DNA of 64,000 nt from Lepidostoma basale (taxonomy: Eukaryota > Arthropoda > Insecta > Trichoptera > Lepidostomatidae), in contig JAHDVF020001306.1 in the NCBI GenBank assembly GCA_022606425.2, positions 94,422 to 158,421 of the forward strand, given 5' to 3'. This document shows, piece after piece, positions 10,946-21,799 of the stretch. The notes beneath the pieces were generated by a model. It worked only from the letters and a program-made list of their open reading frames with translations. It ran no database searches and was not told the DNA's origin. The position numbers and the translations under genes were made by a program. Numbering within the stretch: position 1 is the stretch's first letter; each line of letters opens with the position of its first letter.

Positions 10946-12304
10946 TATTATTTACAAATCTAACAATAATAATCATCCATAGATGGATTAATCCTACTGT
11001 TCATATGTGTATGTGCATATCTAGTAATTAATATTGAGTTTTGTAGTATGTTATAAGTATGGTACACCTTCCTAAAGCATTTCAAACCATATTTGGTAAT
11101 GCCTTACCAAGATTAATCGTGTTATTCACATAAATCATAGAAAATTTCCAGAAAACAAACGTTTTCACAAAATTTATTATTGAATATTACTTTTTAAATG
11201 TAAAAACAATCGAATACCAATAAACAGATGTTTCAACCTTGGTACAAATAAACATATGAACGAAAGCTTGCAAACAATGGTAGTACTAATTTTTAGATAC
11301 GACAATACGTAGTGGAAATAATAAGGTAGAGGCGTCGCGTTCGCGGCGCGGCGTCGAAAACGTCTAAAGACGGCGGCGTCCACGGGCGTCACTCCCTTGA
11401 ACCACGATATACAGGCGTCCTGTTTATTCAATAACGATACGGGTTTGTTTCCTATGGCAATAAATTTTGAGTTCCAAGGACACAAACGTCAAATTCGAAG
11501 AACCAGCATTTTCTCCCCTCTAATTTGGGCGAGTAACTAAACTAATTCTTTTACTCGTATCGAGGTTTTTATTCTAAGCTTTTTATTCAAGGTAAAGATT
11601 TATTAAGAAAAAAGTTCCTAGACTAATATCATTATCTAGACATGTTTATTCGTTCTTTTTATTGATATTAAACTGTCACAAGACCATAAAAGTAACTAAT
11701 TCTTTGAATCTGTTTTATAGGATTAGGCTGACTGAATACCAAAGAAGATCATTAGAATAATTTAGTTTGAATAAAAAATAAACGGAAAATTGTGCAAACC
11801 CAAAATAAAGTCTTTTATTATTTTTTTAAAGAAAACCTTTTACAAATTTCTTTTTCTAGCTTATTTTCAGATTGGGTATTTTATTAAGTAAATATAGTCG
11901 TGCGTTGAAACCCAAAAACGTTAGAAACGCTCGTTAGATATTGTAAAATATTACGTATATCTCAGTAACACGAGATGGCAACACGTGATATATAATAAAC
12001 GATGTCTTTTAGTATTTTCATGTTAAAGTGTTCAACCATTAGGAGGCGCGCTGCTTCCTGGTACTAGTTAGGGCAATAATTATCTCTTCAGGGGGTGTTG
12101 AAATTCGGAAAAATACTTGATGAATGGAGTAGATACCCTCCCTTGACACGAGCCGCTGAACTCTGCAAACCGATCTATTTATATGATATATATTATAATA
12201 TTACAATGAAATTTTACGAAAATTTGAGCAGGTATTCACATTTCAACAAAAGTGTGAGGTGAGGTGAGGTGAGAAAAGGTGAGAATAAAAATAATGATGT
12301 AGAG
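10946..12304. other. Mostly AT-rich DNA with one GC-rich patch
   Basis: 11330-11460 is strikingly GC-rich (GCGTCGCGTTCGCGGCGCGG…) within a 102-codon minus-strand frame reading WFKGVTPVDAAVFRRFRRRA. I cannot assign it; it could be a repeat fragment or a decayed exon. 12255-12280 is a short GTGAG tandem repeat. Nothing else is supported. Confidence 0.4.
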
Positions 12305-12731
12305 CAGTGGTTCCCAAACTACTTTATCCCGTGGACCCCCTGCTGATTTCTTTTATTTTTGTCCAGACCCCGTACTTTCGTAATATTGTTTTTTTTCTTC
12401 TACAATACACCTATAACTATAAAATGACTTCAATTCACCTATAACTATAAAATGACTTTTTGAAGCTGCCACAGAGCAAAATTAGGCCAATCTGGAATTC
12501 GTTGTTGATCTTTTATTTTTGGTCATTCGTGATCCGATTTTCTCGAGTGAGCTAAAAAAATAAAAGGTCACCGCCGATTTCGATCGGCCGATTTTCACGA
12601 ATGAGCTATAAAAGTCGCCGTAAAACTTGCGCGGACCCCCTGACGTTGTTCAGGGACCCCCAAATCAAATTTAACCCTGAATGATCTCAGGGACCCCTTA
12701 GAGTCCGTGCGGACCACTTTGGGAACCACTG
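12305..12731. mobile_element. hAT-type MITE, second copy
   Basis: Inverted ends CAGTGGTTCCCAAACT and TTTGGGAACCACTG. The flanking 8-mers ATGTAGAG and ATATAGGG agree at 6 of 8 positions, as for an aged hAT target duplication. The interior matches 403-765 (GTGGACCCCCTGCTGATTT, the GGCCGATTTTCACGA motif, ACGTTGTTCAGGGACCCCCA). A block of about 20 bp, CACCTATAACTATAAAATGA, is tandemly duplicated near 12410-12455. No transposase. Confidence 0.75.
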
Positions 12732-12845
12732 ATATAGGGTGTAGAAAATATTTCAATGGTTTTACTTAAGTTCGATTTTGAAATTCAACGACTTTTTTAT
12801 GACGAATATTTCAAGTAAACAAATTTACTTAAATAGAATATACGA

Positions 12846-13236
12846 CTAACTTACTGACTATCACTTCGTCTCCCCGAAGGGATTGACAGAAATAATGGAC
12901 CGCCACACCATCCTTTACTGACATTATTCTTTCGCTTCCTCAACTCATACTCGTACATCGTTTCATCCACGCACGTCGATTTCTTCGACTCTTCGCGTGG
13001 CCGAGATTATTTAATATTTGATATATTTATCGTGTCACGTTTTTCTCGGTCTTCCTCTATTTCAAGTACCGTTTATGTCGTATACATATTCTTTCATCAT
13101 TTATTCTTTCCATGTGTCCAAACCATCTTAATGATCATAACACTTTTAATTGTTCATAACACTTTTATTAAAATTTCATCATTTTCTTATATTTGTATTT
13201 GGCACTCTAACATATACAGATGTATCACACACATTA
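12846..13236 (-). pseudogene. RTE-A fragment, diverged
   Basis: Minus-strand match to RTE-A from the 3' end (complement of CTTCGTCTCCCCGAAGG) through the 'ARG-rich/ACMTR' and 'GHMER' blocks to the 'SVYDRV' block. It carries deletions and many substitutions. The GTTA tail is reduced to one or two units. No frame is intact. Confidence 0.6.
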
Positions 13237-13688
13237 CCACATAACTTTAAATAAACCTTATAATTTTCTGTAGCAAAATCTACTTTAATATGTTAATGTT
13301 TGCAGTATGATACTAAAATAAACTTTTTAAAATAAGTGTTTTAAAAATGAATACTGCATTGTTGGGAATACAGCAAGAAAAATAAATAAATGGAAAAACA
13401 GATGTCTAGACTTTAGCTGTATCCGCTTATCTTGTAAAGGATTCTCGAGCCACGGTTCTGGCTATTTGAAATTGTACTCGGTTTTGTAAAATAATGTTCA
13501 TATTTATTCACATTATTTGGAAGAATGCGGAGTCAATGCGAATTACTCCAGACAAGGGTTAAACAAGCGGAATACTTGATTTCACAATTTGTAATGCGAT
13601 TCCAAAGCATACAATACGGAGTTATTTCCAATAGCATATAGAAGCTGAATCCTGGTGAATTATAAGCTGAAATCTCTCATATTCCAAT
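13237..13688. other. AT-rich DNA, nothing recognised
   Basis: No supported feature. Confidence 0.4.
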
Positions 13689-13732
13689 GGCGACCTTCGT
13701 GGCAGAGTGGTGATTGCTCTGACTGCCATTAA

Positions 13733-14157
13733 CCATCCTACCTATTTGAACGTACGTGATACGTTCACTTTTTCTGTACCATTCTGCGCTATCCCGTATC
13801 ACGTACGCGCTTGAGAAAAAGTAATGTACCTAAAATGTACAAACTGTTAGGCTATCTATCACATGTCATGTGAATCATCAATATAATAGCTAAAAATAAT
13901 GTGTATACAGTAATTGGGTTCAAGCAACCTGTTGTATACAAGAAAAAATAAATAAAAAAAATACGCGCGTGTGCCAACAACACTTGAGTACAAGTCTTCA
14001 TAAATATGATAGTTTTACAAGGGGCAGGCGAAGTGTGCGGCCGAGTATTTGACGTTTCGTAATTTAAAAAAATAAAATTAATATATAATTAAATTTCATT
14101 AATAAAAAACCTGCTTCTTTTGCACGTTTTTCGGAAAATTACCTGATAGTAGGGCGG
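13733..14157 (-). mobile_element. TTAA MITE nested in a SINE, itself interrupted
   Basis: TTAA at 13729-13732 and 14158-14161 flanks ends CCATCCTACC and GTAGGGCGG, which are inverted copies. It is the reverse-oriented counterpart of the solo MITE at 39441-39775, matching through GAACGTACGTGATACG, GCGCTATCCCGTATCACG and AGGGGCAGGCGAAGTGTGCG. The TTAA duplication indicates a piggyBac-type transposase in trans. A 110-bp SINE tail is inserted at 13852-13961. Confidence 0.8.
13852..13961 (+). mobile_element. 5'-truncated SINE tail inside the MITE
   Basis: CTATCTATCACATGTCATG … GGGTTCAAGCAACCTG … GTATAC plus an A-rich tail is the last ~110 bp of the SINE family. Compared with 39441-39775 it replaces 2-4 bases (GGAT) of the MITE; I see no target duplication. 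Confidence 0.75.
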
Positions 14158-14347
14158 TTAAGAAGGTTCCGGGTTCGATTCCCGGCGATGGCAGTGGGAT
14201 TGTCACACTCTCTTTGGTCTGGTGTAGAATTCTTGTGAAAATAAAATGGCGATAGATTAGCTACCTATCACATGTCACATCATCAGCTAAAAACAAATCG
14301 TATACAGTAATTGGGTTCAAGCCACCTGATGTATACAAAAAAAAAAT

Positions 14348-14821
14348 CTGGAGAAGAAAATATTCTAAAGTTATAAAGTATTTCGTATTGTTTTCTTCTT
14401 CTTCTTTATTATTGTCCTATGTGAACTGTTCCCCAAAGGGTTGTTTCTAATGTGAGGTGGGTTTAGGAGGTCTTAAACGAGGACGAGTTCCGTGAGCCTG
14501 ATAATTGTTTGCATAATCTATTTAAAATGGCATACGATATGATCACGAAAATGTACGTATAGGCACAAATTATTTACAATATGGTCAATCACCATGACAA
14601 CAGCTTTAGTTAAATTGCAGGAAAAGCTTTGGGTGATGAATTACTCTACTTAATATCAATCTATTCAAAAGGTAAATAAATTATATTTAACAAAGGCCAG
14701 CACCTGTTCTCAATTTATCTAAATTCATATTTTAAATAAGGTTCGGAATAGCCCTGTTTGCATATGAAAAATATGAATTCAAATTTAAAACATAATAACG
14801 GTTACAATAATATATAAAACA
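14348..14821. other. Mostly unassigned; possible LINE tail
   Basis: 14397-14412 is a (TTC)n run, which on the minus strand would be a (GAA)n tail. It is followed by about 100 bp of more complex sequence (TGAACTGTTCCCCAAAGGG). This may be a strongly 5'-truncated LINE, but I cannot match it to others here. Confidence 0.35.
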
Positions 14822-15705
14822 ACATAAACTAACTAACTGACCATCACGCCGTCTCTCCGAAGTGGTTGGCAGAAAGAATGGACTGCCACAATTTTCTTTC
14901 CTGACATATTTCTGTTGCTTCCTCAACATTCATACATCTTGTCATGCAGGCGCGTCGATTTCTCTGTCTCCTCACGTGGCCGACATTCAATATTTCATTA
15001 ATTTGATCGCGCCACGTTTTCTTTGGCCTTCCTCTATTTCTAGTTCCATTTACATCATTGACATATACTTTTTTAATCATTCTTTCTTCATTCATTCTTT
15101 CCATGGGTCCAAACTATCTTAGTGATCTTTTCATTATTTTGTTCACAACACCATCATTCGCACCGCATTCACTTCTTATATTTTCATTCGATACTCTATC
15201 ATACACAGAGTATACACACATTCGTCTAGGAGATCTCATTTCTACTGCATTTAATCTACTTTCATCCTTCTTTTGCCAATTCTATTCTTCGCTTCCATAC
15301 ATAAGGGTCGGAATAAGAACACAATTGTGCACTGCCATTGTAGCTTTTTTGGATAGGTTTTTGTTTGCGATGACAACTTTAAGTGCACCGTTCACTTTGT
15401 TGCCTACCCCAACCCTTCTTTCAATATCCCTCTCCACTCGCCCATCTTTTGTTAACATAATACTCAAATAAGCGATCACATCTACTTGCTTAAAATTTTC
15501 ACTATTCACACTAATGTTGCACACTGTCATGATTTCTTCTCTTTCAATAATCATTGCCTTGGACTTATTTACATTCATCGTCAGATCATTCATGCTCGTT
15601 GTCTGCAAGTAGAACAGCGTCATCCGCATACAAGAGACAGCTTACTGACACTCCGCTCATTTTGGCACCTAGATCCAACCCTTTCAGCTTTTTCATATTA
15701 TTTTA
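14822..15705 (-). pseudogene. RTE-A copy retaining the RT active-site motif
   Basis: This is the longest RTE-A copy. Reading the minus strand, 15705-15615 encodes KKLKGLDLGAKMSGV…YADDAVLLADN, with YADD (the RT catalytic motif C) at 15630-15619. A frameshift follows; 15600-15282 then encodes NVNKSKAMIIE and VIAYLSIMLTKDGRVERDIE. The C-terminal part, 15104-14844, reads MERMNEERMIKKVYVNDV … RGRPKKTWRDQINEILNVGHV … SAxxFGETA, then the (GTTA)n tail. Several frameshifts and a deletion between YADD and NKSK make it non-coding. 5'-truncated near 15705. Confidence 0.85.
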
Positions 15706-16385
15706 ACATTAAGTTCTATGAATCTAGTTTGTAGAATTTTTAAGTGTTTTATTTATGATTAAATCTCAAATATTTTTATATTGCGAATGTACAAAGTGTC
15801 TTTCGTTGAAAATTTGATTGTCGAATAAGTGAATTTCAGGATTTGTAAGGTTTCGAACACTTTAGTATCTAGAAAAGTAATTAATTTAAGAGGCCACAAC
15901 ACCCACGGATGAAACGTGCCTAAATGCGTGGTTATGGGGATGACGAAAGTAAAATATGTGTACAATGATAAAAGTATAATAGTTAATTAACTTGGTAGTG
16001 AAAAGCAATGTACAATACCCTTTCAAACGTGTCAGGGAAATTTATGTAGGTTGGTACTTGGAAATACCGCTCTTCGCCACGTACAAAGTGTAATTTTCAA
16101 TTAACCCTCTTTTCTCCTCTAGACAAAAGTACTTGTCCACAAAAGTAATTACTTTTAATCTTTTCGGCATAAAAAAACGTCACGTTTGTCACATACATAT
16201 CAATGTAGACAAGAGTCTACAGTGTGAATACTTAAGTACATTGTTTCTCCTTTCTATTTCACTTCCAATCTTTCAGTTGTTACCTCCTAGATTGTAATAC
16301 AAGTGTTTCTTGATTTTTAATAAAATTTCCAAAACTTATAGACAAGGATGCACTCTGAATTATAAATAAGCTCTTATTAATTGTA
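15706..16385. other. AT-rich DNA, nothing recognised
   Basis: No supported feature. Confidence 0.4.
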
Positions 16386-16645
16386 ATAATAGATATGGAT
16401 CGGTCACACCCTGAACAGGACCCAGTCTGTATCGCTCAGGGGGCATTAAATTGGTCCTCTTTGGGTGAAAAGAGGAAGCGAGGCAAATTTAGAGCCACCT
16501 GGAAAAGAACCCCGCAAAACGATGTTTAGGCGGCAGGCTTGAAACGGTTTTAGGCATCAGGTGTGCGATAGAGTTGGGGGAAAGAGAATCCTTAAGGTCC
16601 CTGCACCAAGGAGGTGCGACAGAACAAGATGAAAAATTAGAAGAA
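16386..16645 (+). pseudogene. LINE C-terminal fragment, sister of 17457-17970
   Basis: Matches the 17.7-17.95 kb copy: GGATCGGTCACRCYCTGA, GGGTGAAAAGAGGAAGCGAGG, AGCCACCTGGAAAAGAAC, GAGGTGCGACAGAACAAGA. It keeps only the last ~85 codons, with in-frame stops (…QNDV* and a TGA after the GGL position). Non-functional. Confidence 0.7.
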
Positions 16646-16778
16646 TTGTGCATGTTTTATTCCCAACCAAGAATGTTTAACATTTTTCGATGATATGTCG
16701 CTGAAAATTTTTGATTTGTTGCCCTTCATAAAAAGTTTTAATACAAAGATTTTGTGCTAGTTAGTTATTTATGCCGTA

Positions 16779-17185
16779 AGTGCTGAGAAACTACGAGTGA
16801 CCCAAAGAGCCATGGAAAGAGCCATGTTAGGAATAAGCCTAAGAGACAGAGAGTCAGAAACGATACGGTGAGAGAAAAAAAAGGTCACTGACAGATCATC
16901 CACCGGATGGCGACTCTAAAATGGCAATGGGCAGGTCACGTAGCCAGAAGCTCAGATGAAAAGTGGACAAGAAGACTGCTGACTTGGAGACCGCGGATGG
17001 CAAAGAGAAGTGCAGGGCGACAGCAACTACGGTGGAAGGATGATCTGAACAGACACGTCGGAATTACCCTGGATGCAGTCTGCACAGGACAGAGTGGCAT
17101 GGTAGCGAATGGAGGAGGCCTTTGTCCAGGTGTGGACGGGAATAGGCTGAGGAAGAAGAAGAAGAAGAAGAAGGATATTTCTAAA
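16779..17185 (+). pseudogene. LINE C-terminal fragment with (GAA)n tail
   Basis: A broken frame VTQRAMERAMLGISLRDRES leads into MATLKWQWAGHVARSSDEKW, TRRLLTWRPRMAKRSAGRQQ and LRWKDDLNRHVGIT, then degenerates near 17085 by frameshift. It ends in a GAAGAA tandem tail at 17150-17176. The same family is at 31366-32172 (minus). The GHVARS…RRLLTWRP…GRPQLRWxDDL series is the post-RT tail of LINEs abundant in moths. Confidence 0.8.
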
Positions 17186-17456
17186 TTGAATATAGACTTT
17201 ACATTGCTTATTACTTTTTTTAGATAGAAACTAAATTGTGAAATTCAACCACTAGACATAATAACACACACCTTAAATATTTATAGGACCCAGATGACCT
17301 TATAATAAGCATGTTAACATTGAATTTTTTTCCCATCGTACCGAAATTAATGACCTTATTATAATATAATACAAATCCAATTTTCTTGTTATGTTGCTTA
17401 ATAAGAGTAAATATTTGTAATGTAAACGCGTATATTATAATTACATTTTATTATGT

Positions 17457-17970
17457 ATGCTTCGCCCTGCATGGCGCTCCGGTATTATTTCGAGAAAGCT
17501 CAAGCTCCAAATATTCAGCAGTAGCGTTAAAAGCGTACTGCTGTACAGATGTGAGACTTGGAAGTCTACCACGGACGTTATTGGTAAACTCCAGGTGTTT
17601 ATAAATAGGTGCCTTCGCTCAATATTCAAAATCTATTGGCCCCAAACAGTGTCAAATGCCGCTCTCTGGACTATGGCAGGCGAAAAGCCAATTAGAGAAC
17701 AGGTCGCTAGACGCAAATGGCAATGGATCGGTCACGCTCTGAGACGGAACCCAGCCTGCATCGCTCAGGGTGCACTAGACTGGTCCCCTATGGGGGGAAA
17801 GAGAAAGCGAGGCAGACCTAGAGCCACCTGGAGAAGAACCCTGCAGGACGAGGTTAAGGCGGCAGGCCTCACTTGGGATGATGTTAGGCATCAGGCATGC
17901 GATAGAGTCGGATGGAGAAGGTTCCTTGAGGCCCTGTGCACCACGGAGGTGTGACAGGACAAAAAGAAGA
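17457..17970 (+). pseudogene. LINE C-terminal fragment (KLQVFINRCLR type)
   Basis: Open for 165 codons to 17954: KLKLQIFSSSVKSVLLYRCE, TWKSTTDVIGKLQVFINRCL, MAGEKPIREQVARRKWQW, GHALRRNPACIAQGALDWSP, KRKRGRPRATWRRTLQDEVK and TWDDVRHQACDRVGWRRFLE. The series 'VLLYxCETWK…KLQxFINxCLR' is diagnostic of a widespread animal LINE C-terminus. The RT core is missing and the 'YGCETW' motif is altered to YRCETW. The end is followed by AAAAAGAAGAA. The ATG at 17457 lies before the homology begins. Confidence 0.8.
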
Positions 17971-18680
17971 AATAGAAGAATGTATAATGGTGATTTTTTA
18001 TTAATTAAAACTTATATAAAAATATTCATGTCTACATCTTTCAGAATAAGTTAACCTCATTGGGGGAATAGCATAAATGATTTATTTTATTTTCTCGATT
18101 ATGACGGCATACTACCATCAAAACATTCAGAGATAAAAATACTCACATAAGCCCTGATTCTTATGCGGATTGATTTTTAAAGTGAAGTGATTTATTAAAC
18201 AGATTATCTTACAAATAGTCACATGACACTGCGTATCAAAGGTAATAGAACATAAAGCTAAACACTATCATATTCATTTCCTTTAATTAATCTATTCCAC
18301 CGTCCATTTCGACTTTGCAATATATCAATCTAATTAATTAGATTAAGAATCGCTGCACGTTTTCGTCGTAACCAGAGACAATGGACGGCAGACATCTTTC
18401 TGTTGAATCACGCTGCCAAATCGATCTCTACATAAATATCGGAAATAATTAATGGCGATTCAATATAAACAAAGTGTCATGAATACCTCGTGTCCATTGT
18501 TCAGAGAGTAATTGAATGGTAATTGAATATGCTCGGTAAAAATAGTTCTAAGATTTTACTGTCAGTAGTTAGCGCCTCTTGTACTTCGTGAAGATACGAG
18601 TATAATACATATGAAGTATATTTTTATTAGAAAAAAAATATAACACCATAGATTTGAATCAATTATATTTTACCTTCTCA
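17971..18680. other. AT-rich DNA, nothing recognised
   Basis: No supported feature. Confidence 0.4.
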
Positions 18681-18795
18681 CACCCTCATTATGCCATCCC
18701 AACGCCCCCTAATTTTCTCTGGGTCTTTTACTGCCCCCTTGAAAGTCTCAAACGCCCACAAGGGGGCGTTATTGCCCACGTTGAGAACCTACGAT
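18681..18795. mobile_element. hAT-type element, right half only
   Basis: CGCCCCCTAATTTTCTCTGG … CTGCCCCCTTGAAAGTCTC … AAGGGGGCGTTATTGCCC … GTTGAGAACCT matches the right part of 5572-6307 (around 6230-6305). The left end is not found. Confidence 0.6.
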
Positions 18796-19774
18796 GATAA
18801 ATACCAGAAACAACGTGATTGACATATATCATATATATATATATATTTTAAACAATCGAACGCAGACTTCCAAATTCCAGATGGATTTAAGAAAATTTAC
18901 CAGTACCACGTACTGATTGGTACTGAGTTAATATATAATAATACAATTTATATTATAAATATGTAAATGAAATTCAAATATTTTTCGCTTAAGGCAACAC
19001 CCATTATGTTTTGTACTACAAATTAATTTGTTTGTGGGATATCTGGATGCGTTGGCATGTTGTTAATTCAATATACAGTAGGTACGCAAATAAATGTTCG
19101 CACATGCCTATAAATATGTTTGATTCTTTGTGGAAGCCAAATAAGACAACAAAGATAATTATGAATTCGTTTGCTGATGGGTCCCCTATCTTGATTAAAT
19201 GTATAGCGTAGTGATGTACGGAGATTTCCATCAGTACATTTGGAGTCCCAAGCCAACGAATTCATCTCAAGACTGCTGACTCATCGCATAAAATTGTTGG
19301 TAGAATTCTCATACGCGCGTCGAATACAATGTTTGAATATGGAACGGTACAAATTTACAATTTTCCACTTTTGGAAGAATAAGAATTGTCTAAGAACTTG
19401 TATACGTAAGTATTATATTACCATACGCCATTATAAATAATACAGGTTGAAGCATGGTTCATTTATTTTTTAAATTTATTATCATAATTAAATGTTTTGG
19501 AGACATATTTAATTAAGACAGAATTTTATATTAAAGTATCTCAAATTAAGGCATTATACTCGTACTTTAGGTTTAAGTATAATTTCAGAAATTAGTTTGC
19601 TAAAATAAAATTTATTAGACGTTTAATGGAAAGGTTTAAATTAAATATAACATAATACATAGAGAGCTCAGAGGTTTTTCATAAACTTCTATGACACCTA
19701 CAAAATTAACGAAAAATATGATTGCGAATAAATTGCTAAAAGTACGTATTTTTCCTAAATGTTTTAATGAAATA
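18796..19774. other. AT-rich DNA, nothing recognised
   Basis: Contains a short (AT)n run near 18825-18845. The 60-70-codon frames around 19.0-19.4 kb overlap on both strands and resemble nothing known. Confidence 0.4.
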
Positions 19775-21060
19775 TTAGGTCCTTACATATGAAATTGGCG
19801 TTTTGCCGTACTGGCAACTTTGATCTCAAATATCTTCTCTTTGGTTAGGAATTCCAAATTCAAATTTATACAGCTATTTACTCAAGTCTTTGTGTTTCGA
19901 AAATTATAATTCATTTGTTTTTTCCTCAATTGTTTTTTTTCTTTGCGTCACTCAGTTTACAAAATGGAAAACTTGAAATATCGCGTTATTTACGAGTACG
20001 AGTTCCACCGTGGCACCAGTGCTGCAGAAACGGCTCGAAGGATTAATGATGTGTATGGCGACGGTGCCGCAAAAGAAAACACAGTGCGTTTTGGTTCCAA
20101 CGTTTTCGTTCTGGAAATTTCGACCTGCAGAACAAGCCCCGTGGACGGCCGGAGACCAAAGTTGATAATGAAGAATTGAAGGCTATTGTGGAAGCGGATC
20201 CATCGCAAACCACGTCCGAGTTAGCTGCAGGTTGCGGTGTTAGTGATAAAACTGTTTTAATCCACTTGAAGCAAAATGGGAAGGTGAAAAAGCGTGAAAG
20301 GTGGGTACCTCACGAATTGAGTGAAGCAAATCAACAAACGCGCGTTGACTGCTGCGTTGCATTACTCAACCGGCACAATAATGAAGGGATTTTGAATCGA
20401 ATCATTACCTGTGATAAAAAGTGGATCCTGTATGATAATCGGAAGCGCTCATCGCAATGGCTGAACCCTGCCGAACCAGCCAAATCATGCCCCAAGCGAA
20501 AATTTACTCCAAAAAAGTTACTTGTGAGCGTTTGGTGGACTAGTGCTGGTGTCGTTCACTACAGCTTTCTTAAATCTGGCCAGACGATTACGGCAGATGT
20601 CTATTGTCAGCAACTGCAAACCACGATGGAAAAGCTAGCTGCTAAACAACCGAGGCTGGTTAATCGCTCTAGGCCACTGCTGCTTCATGATAACGCTAGA
20701 CCACACACTGCACATCAGACAGCTACCAAATTAGAAGAGCTTCAATTGGAATGTCTAAGACATCCACCGTACTCTCTGGACCTTGCCCCAACAGATTACT
20801 ATTTTTTTCGAAATTTGGATAACTTCTTGCAAGGGAAAAAATTCAACTCCGATGGGGCAGTCCAAACCGACTTCAAAGATTTGATTGATTCCCGTCCGAA
20901 TGTTTTTTTTAGTAAAGGGATCGATGAACTACCTATGAGATGGCAAAAGTGCATAGATAGCAATGGTACATACTTTGATTAAATAAATATATTTTATTTA
21001 AAAAAAATCAACTTTATGTTCCTCCCATGCAAAACGCCAATTTCATATGTGAGGACCTAA
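19775..21060 (+). mobile_element. Mariner transposon, nearly intact
   Basis: The terminal inverted repeats are about 29 bp. The left end begins TTAGGTCCTTACATATGAAA and continues TTGGCGTTTTG. The right end is its complement with one difference visible (CCTTAC against CCTCAC). TA sits immediately outside both ends (19773-19774 and 21061-21062), the mariner target duplication. Total length is 1286 bp, normal for the family, with one transposase gene inside. The high inverted-repeat identity and a single main coding lesion suggest recent insertion. Confidence 0.93.
19964..20982 (+). pseudogene. Mariner D,D34D transposase with one frameshift
   Basis: Cut-and-paste transposase acting at the TIRs of the surrounding element. 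The start is ATG at 19964 (MENLKYRVIYEYEFHRGTSA), the conserved position, not the upstream alternative. The N-terminal helix-turn-helix region is interrupted at 20090-20094, where one T appears missing after VRF. The main frame resumes from 20105 onward (20176-20982 is open: VEADPSQTTSELA…). The catalytic triad looks present: D in ITCDKKW, D in LLHDNARPH, and 34 residues later D in LAPTDYYFF. Oddities are CDKKW where CDEKW is usual, and YSLDLAP for YSPDLAP. Without the frameshift, length would be about 339 residues, normal for mariner. Confidence 0.92.
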
Positions 21061-21062
21061 TA

Positions 21063-21633
21063 TTAAAAATTACCATCAAAAAGACTATATGCAATAAAAG
21101 TCACACATTCACATAAACACTAAAAACCACGGCAGTTGAGCTATATATGAGCAAGTTTTTTGCATTTGAATAGTTTTTGAAAAATATTATACTTTCATTT
21201 TTTTTCCAATTTTCGTTTCGGTCAATACTCGTTCTTCATCGGTGTAATTTTTTAAACTATTTGGATTGTAGGCTAATTAGGAATATATCCAACATTGGAC
21301 TAGATGTTAAGTTTATTTGACTGTTTTTATATTTTCTTTATTTTAAAGGCCTTTTAAATTTCTGAAATATACGAGTACTATACATATTCATTGTTTCTGG
21401 AATCATTGTATTAAACTCCATACGGTGTGTTTGATGTGGATAAACATATAGACGTTTTACAGAAATGACATCTTCCGTTTTACAGGGGCATTGCTAAATG
21501 ATTTGAGAAATAATTGATAGTGTCATAGCAAGACCATTTAAAATTAAAATTAAATTATTTTGTTGACTCGAACTTTACACCATTCGAACGCGAGCTAAAT
21601 CAATGTAAAGGGTAAGGCAGAAAGTATTTTGAT
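21063..21633. other. AT-rich DNA, nothing recognised
   Basis: No supported feature. Confidence 0.4.
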
Positions 21634-21799
21634 TCTCGTGATATGTGATAGGTAGCAAATATATCGCCATAATATTGCCATGTGAATTCTACACCAGAAC
21701 AATGACAGTGTGACAATCACACTGCCATTGCCGGGAATCGAACCCGAGACCTTCGGTATGGCAGTCAAATCACTTACCACTTGGCCACGAAGGTCGTCG
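21634..21799 (-). mobile_element. tRNA-derived SINE, uninterrupted 5' half
   Basis: The minus strand begins CGACCTTCGTGGCCAAGTGG (A box). It continues GACTGCCATACCGAAGGTC, GGGTTCGATTCCCGG (B box), CAATGGCAGTGTGATTGTC, TGGTGTAGAATTCACATGG and GCTACCTATCACATATCACG. It reads straight through the point where the copy at 13.7 kb is split, confirming that insertion. The typical 3' GTATAC and poly(A) are absent. Confidence 0.8.

Larger units (their letters stand above)
13689..14347 (+). mobile_element. tRNA-derived SINE split by a MITE
   Basis: The head (13689-13732) carries the A box TGGCAGAGTGG. The body resumes at 14158 with GGGTTCGATTCCCGG (B box), GATGGCAGTGGGATTG, TCTTTGGTCTGGTGTAGAA, then CCACCTGATGTATAC and a run of A. 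The two parts are separated by a TTAA-flanked MITE at 13733-14157. The uninterrupted relatives at 21634-21799 and 59678-59880 show where the break falls. It is transcribed by RNA polymerase III in principle. Confidence 0.85.

Noticed and set aside
13689..13732. tRNA gene
   Set aside because: A and B boxes are present, but the sequence is split by a MITE and relatives continue into a SINE body and A-rich tail, with no cloverleaf 3' half.
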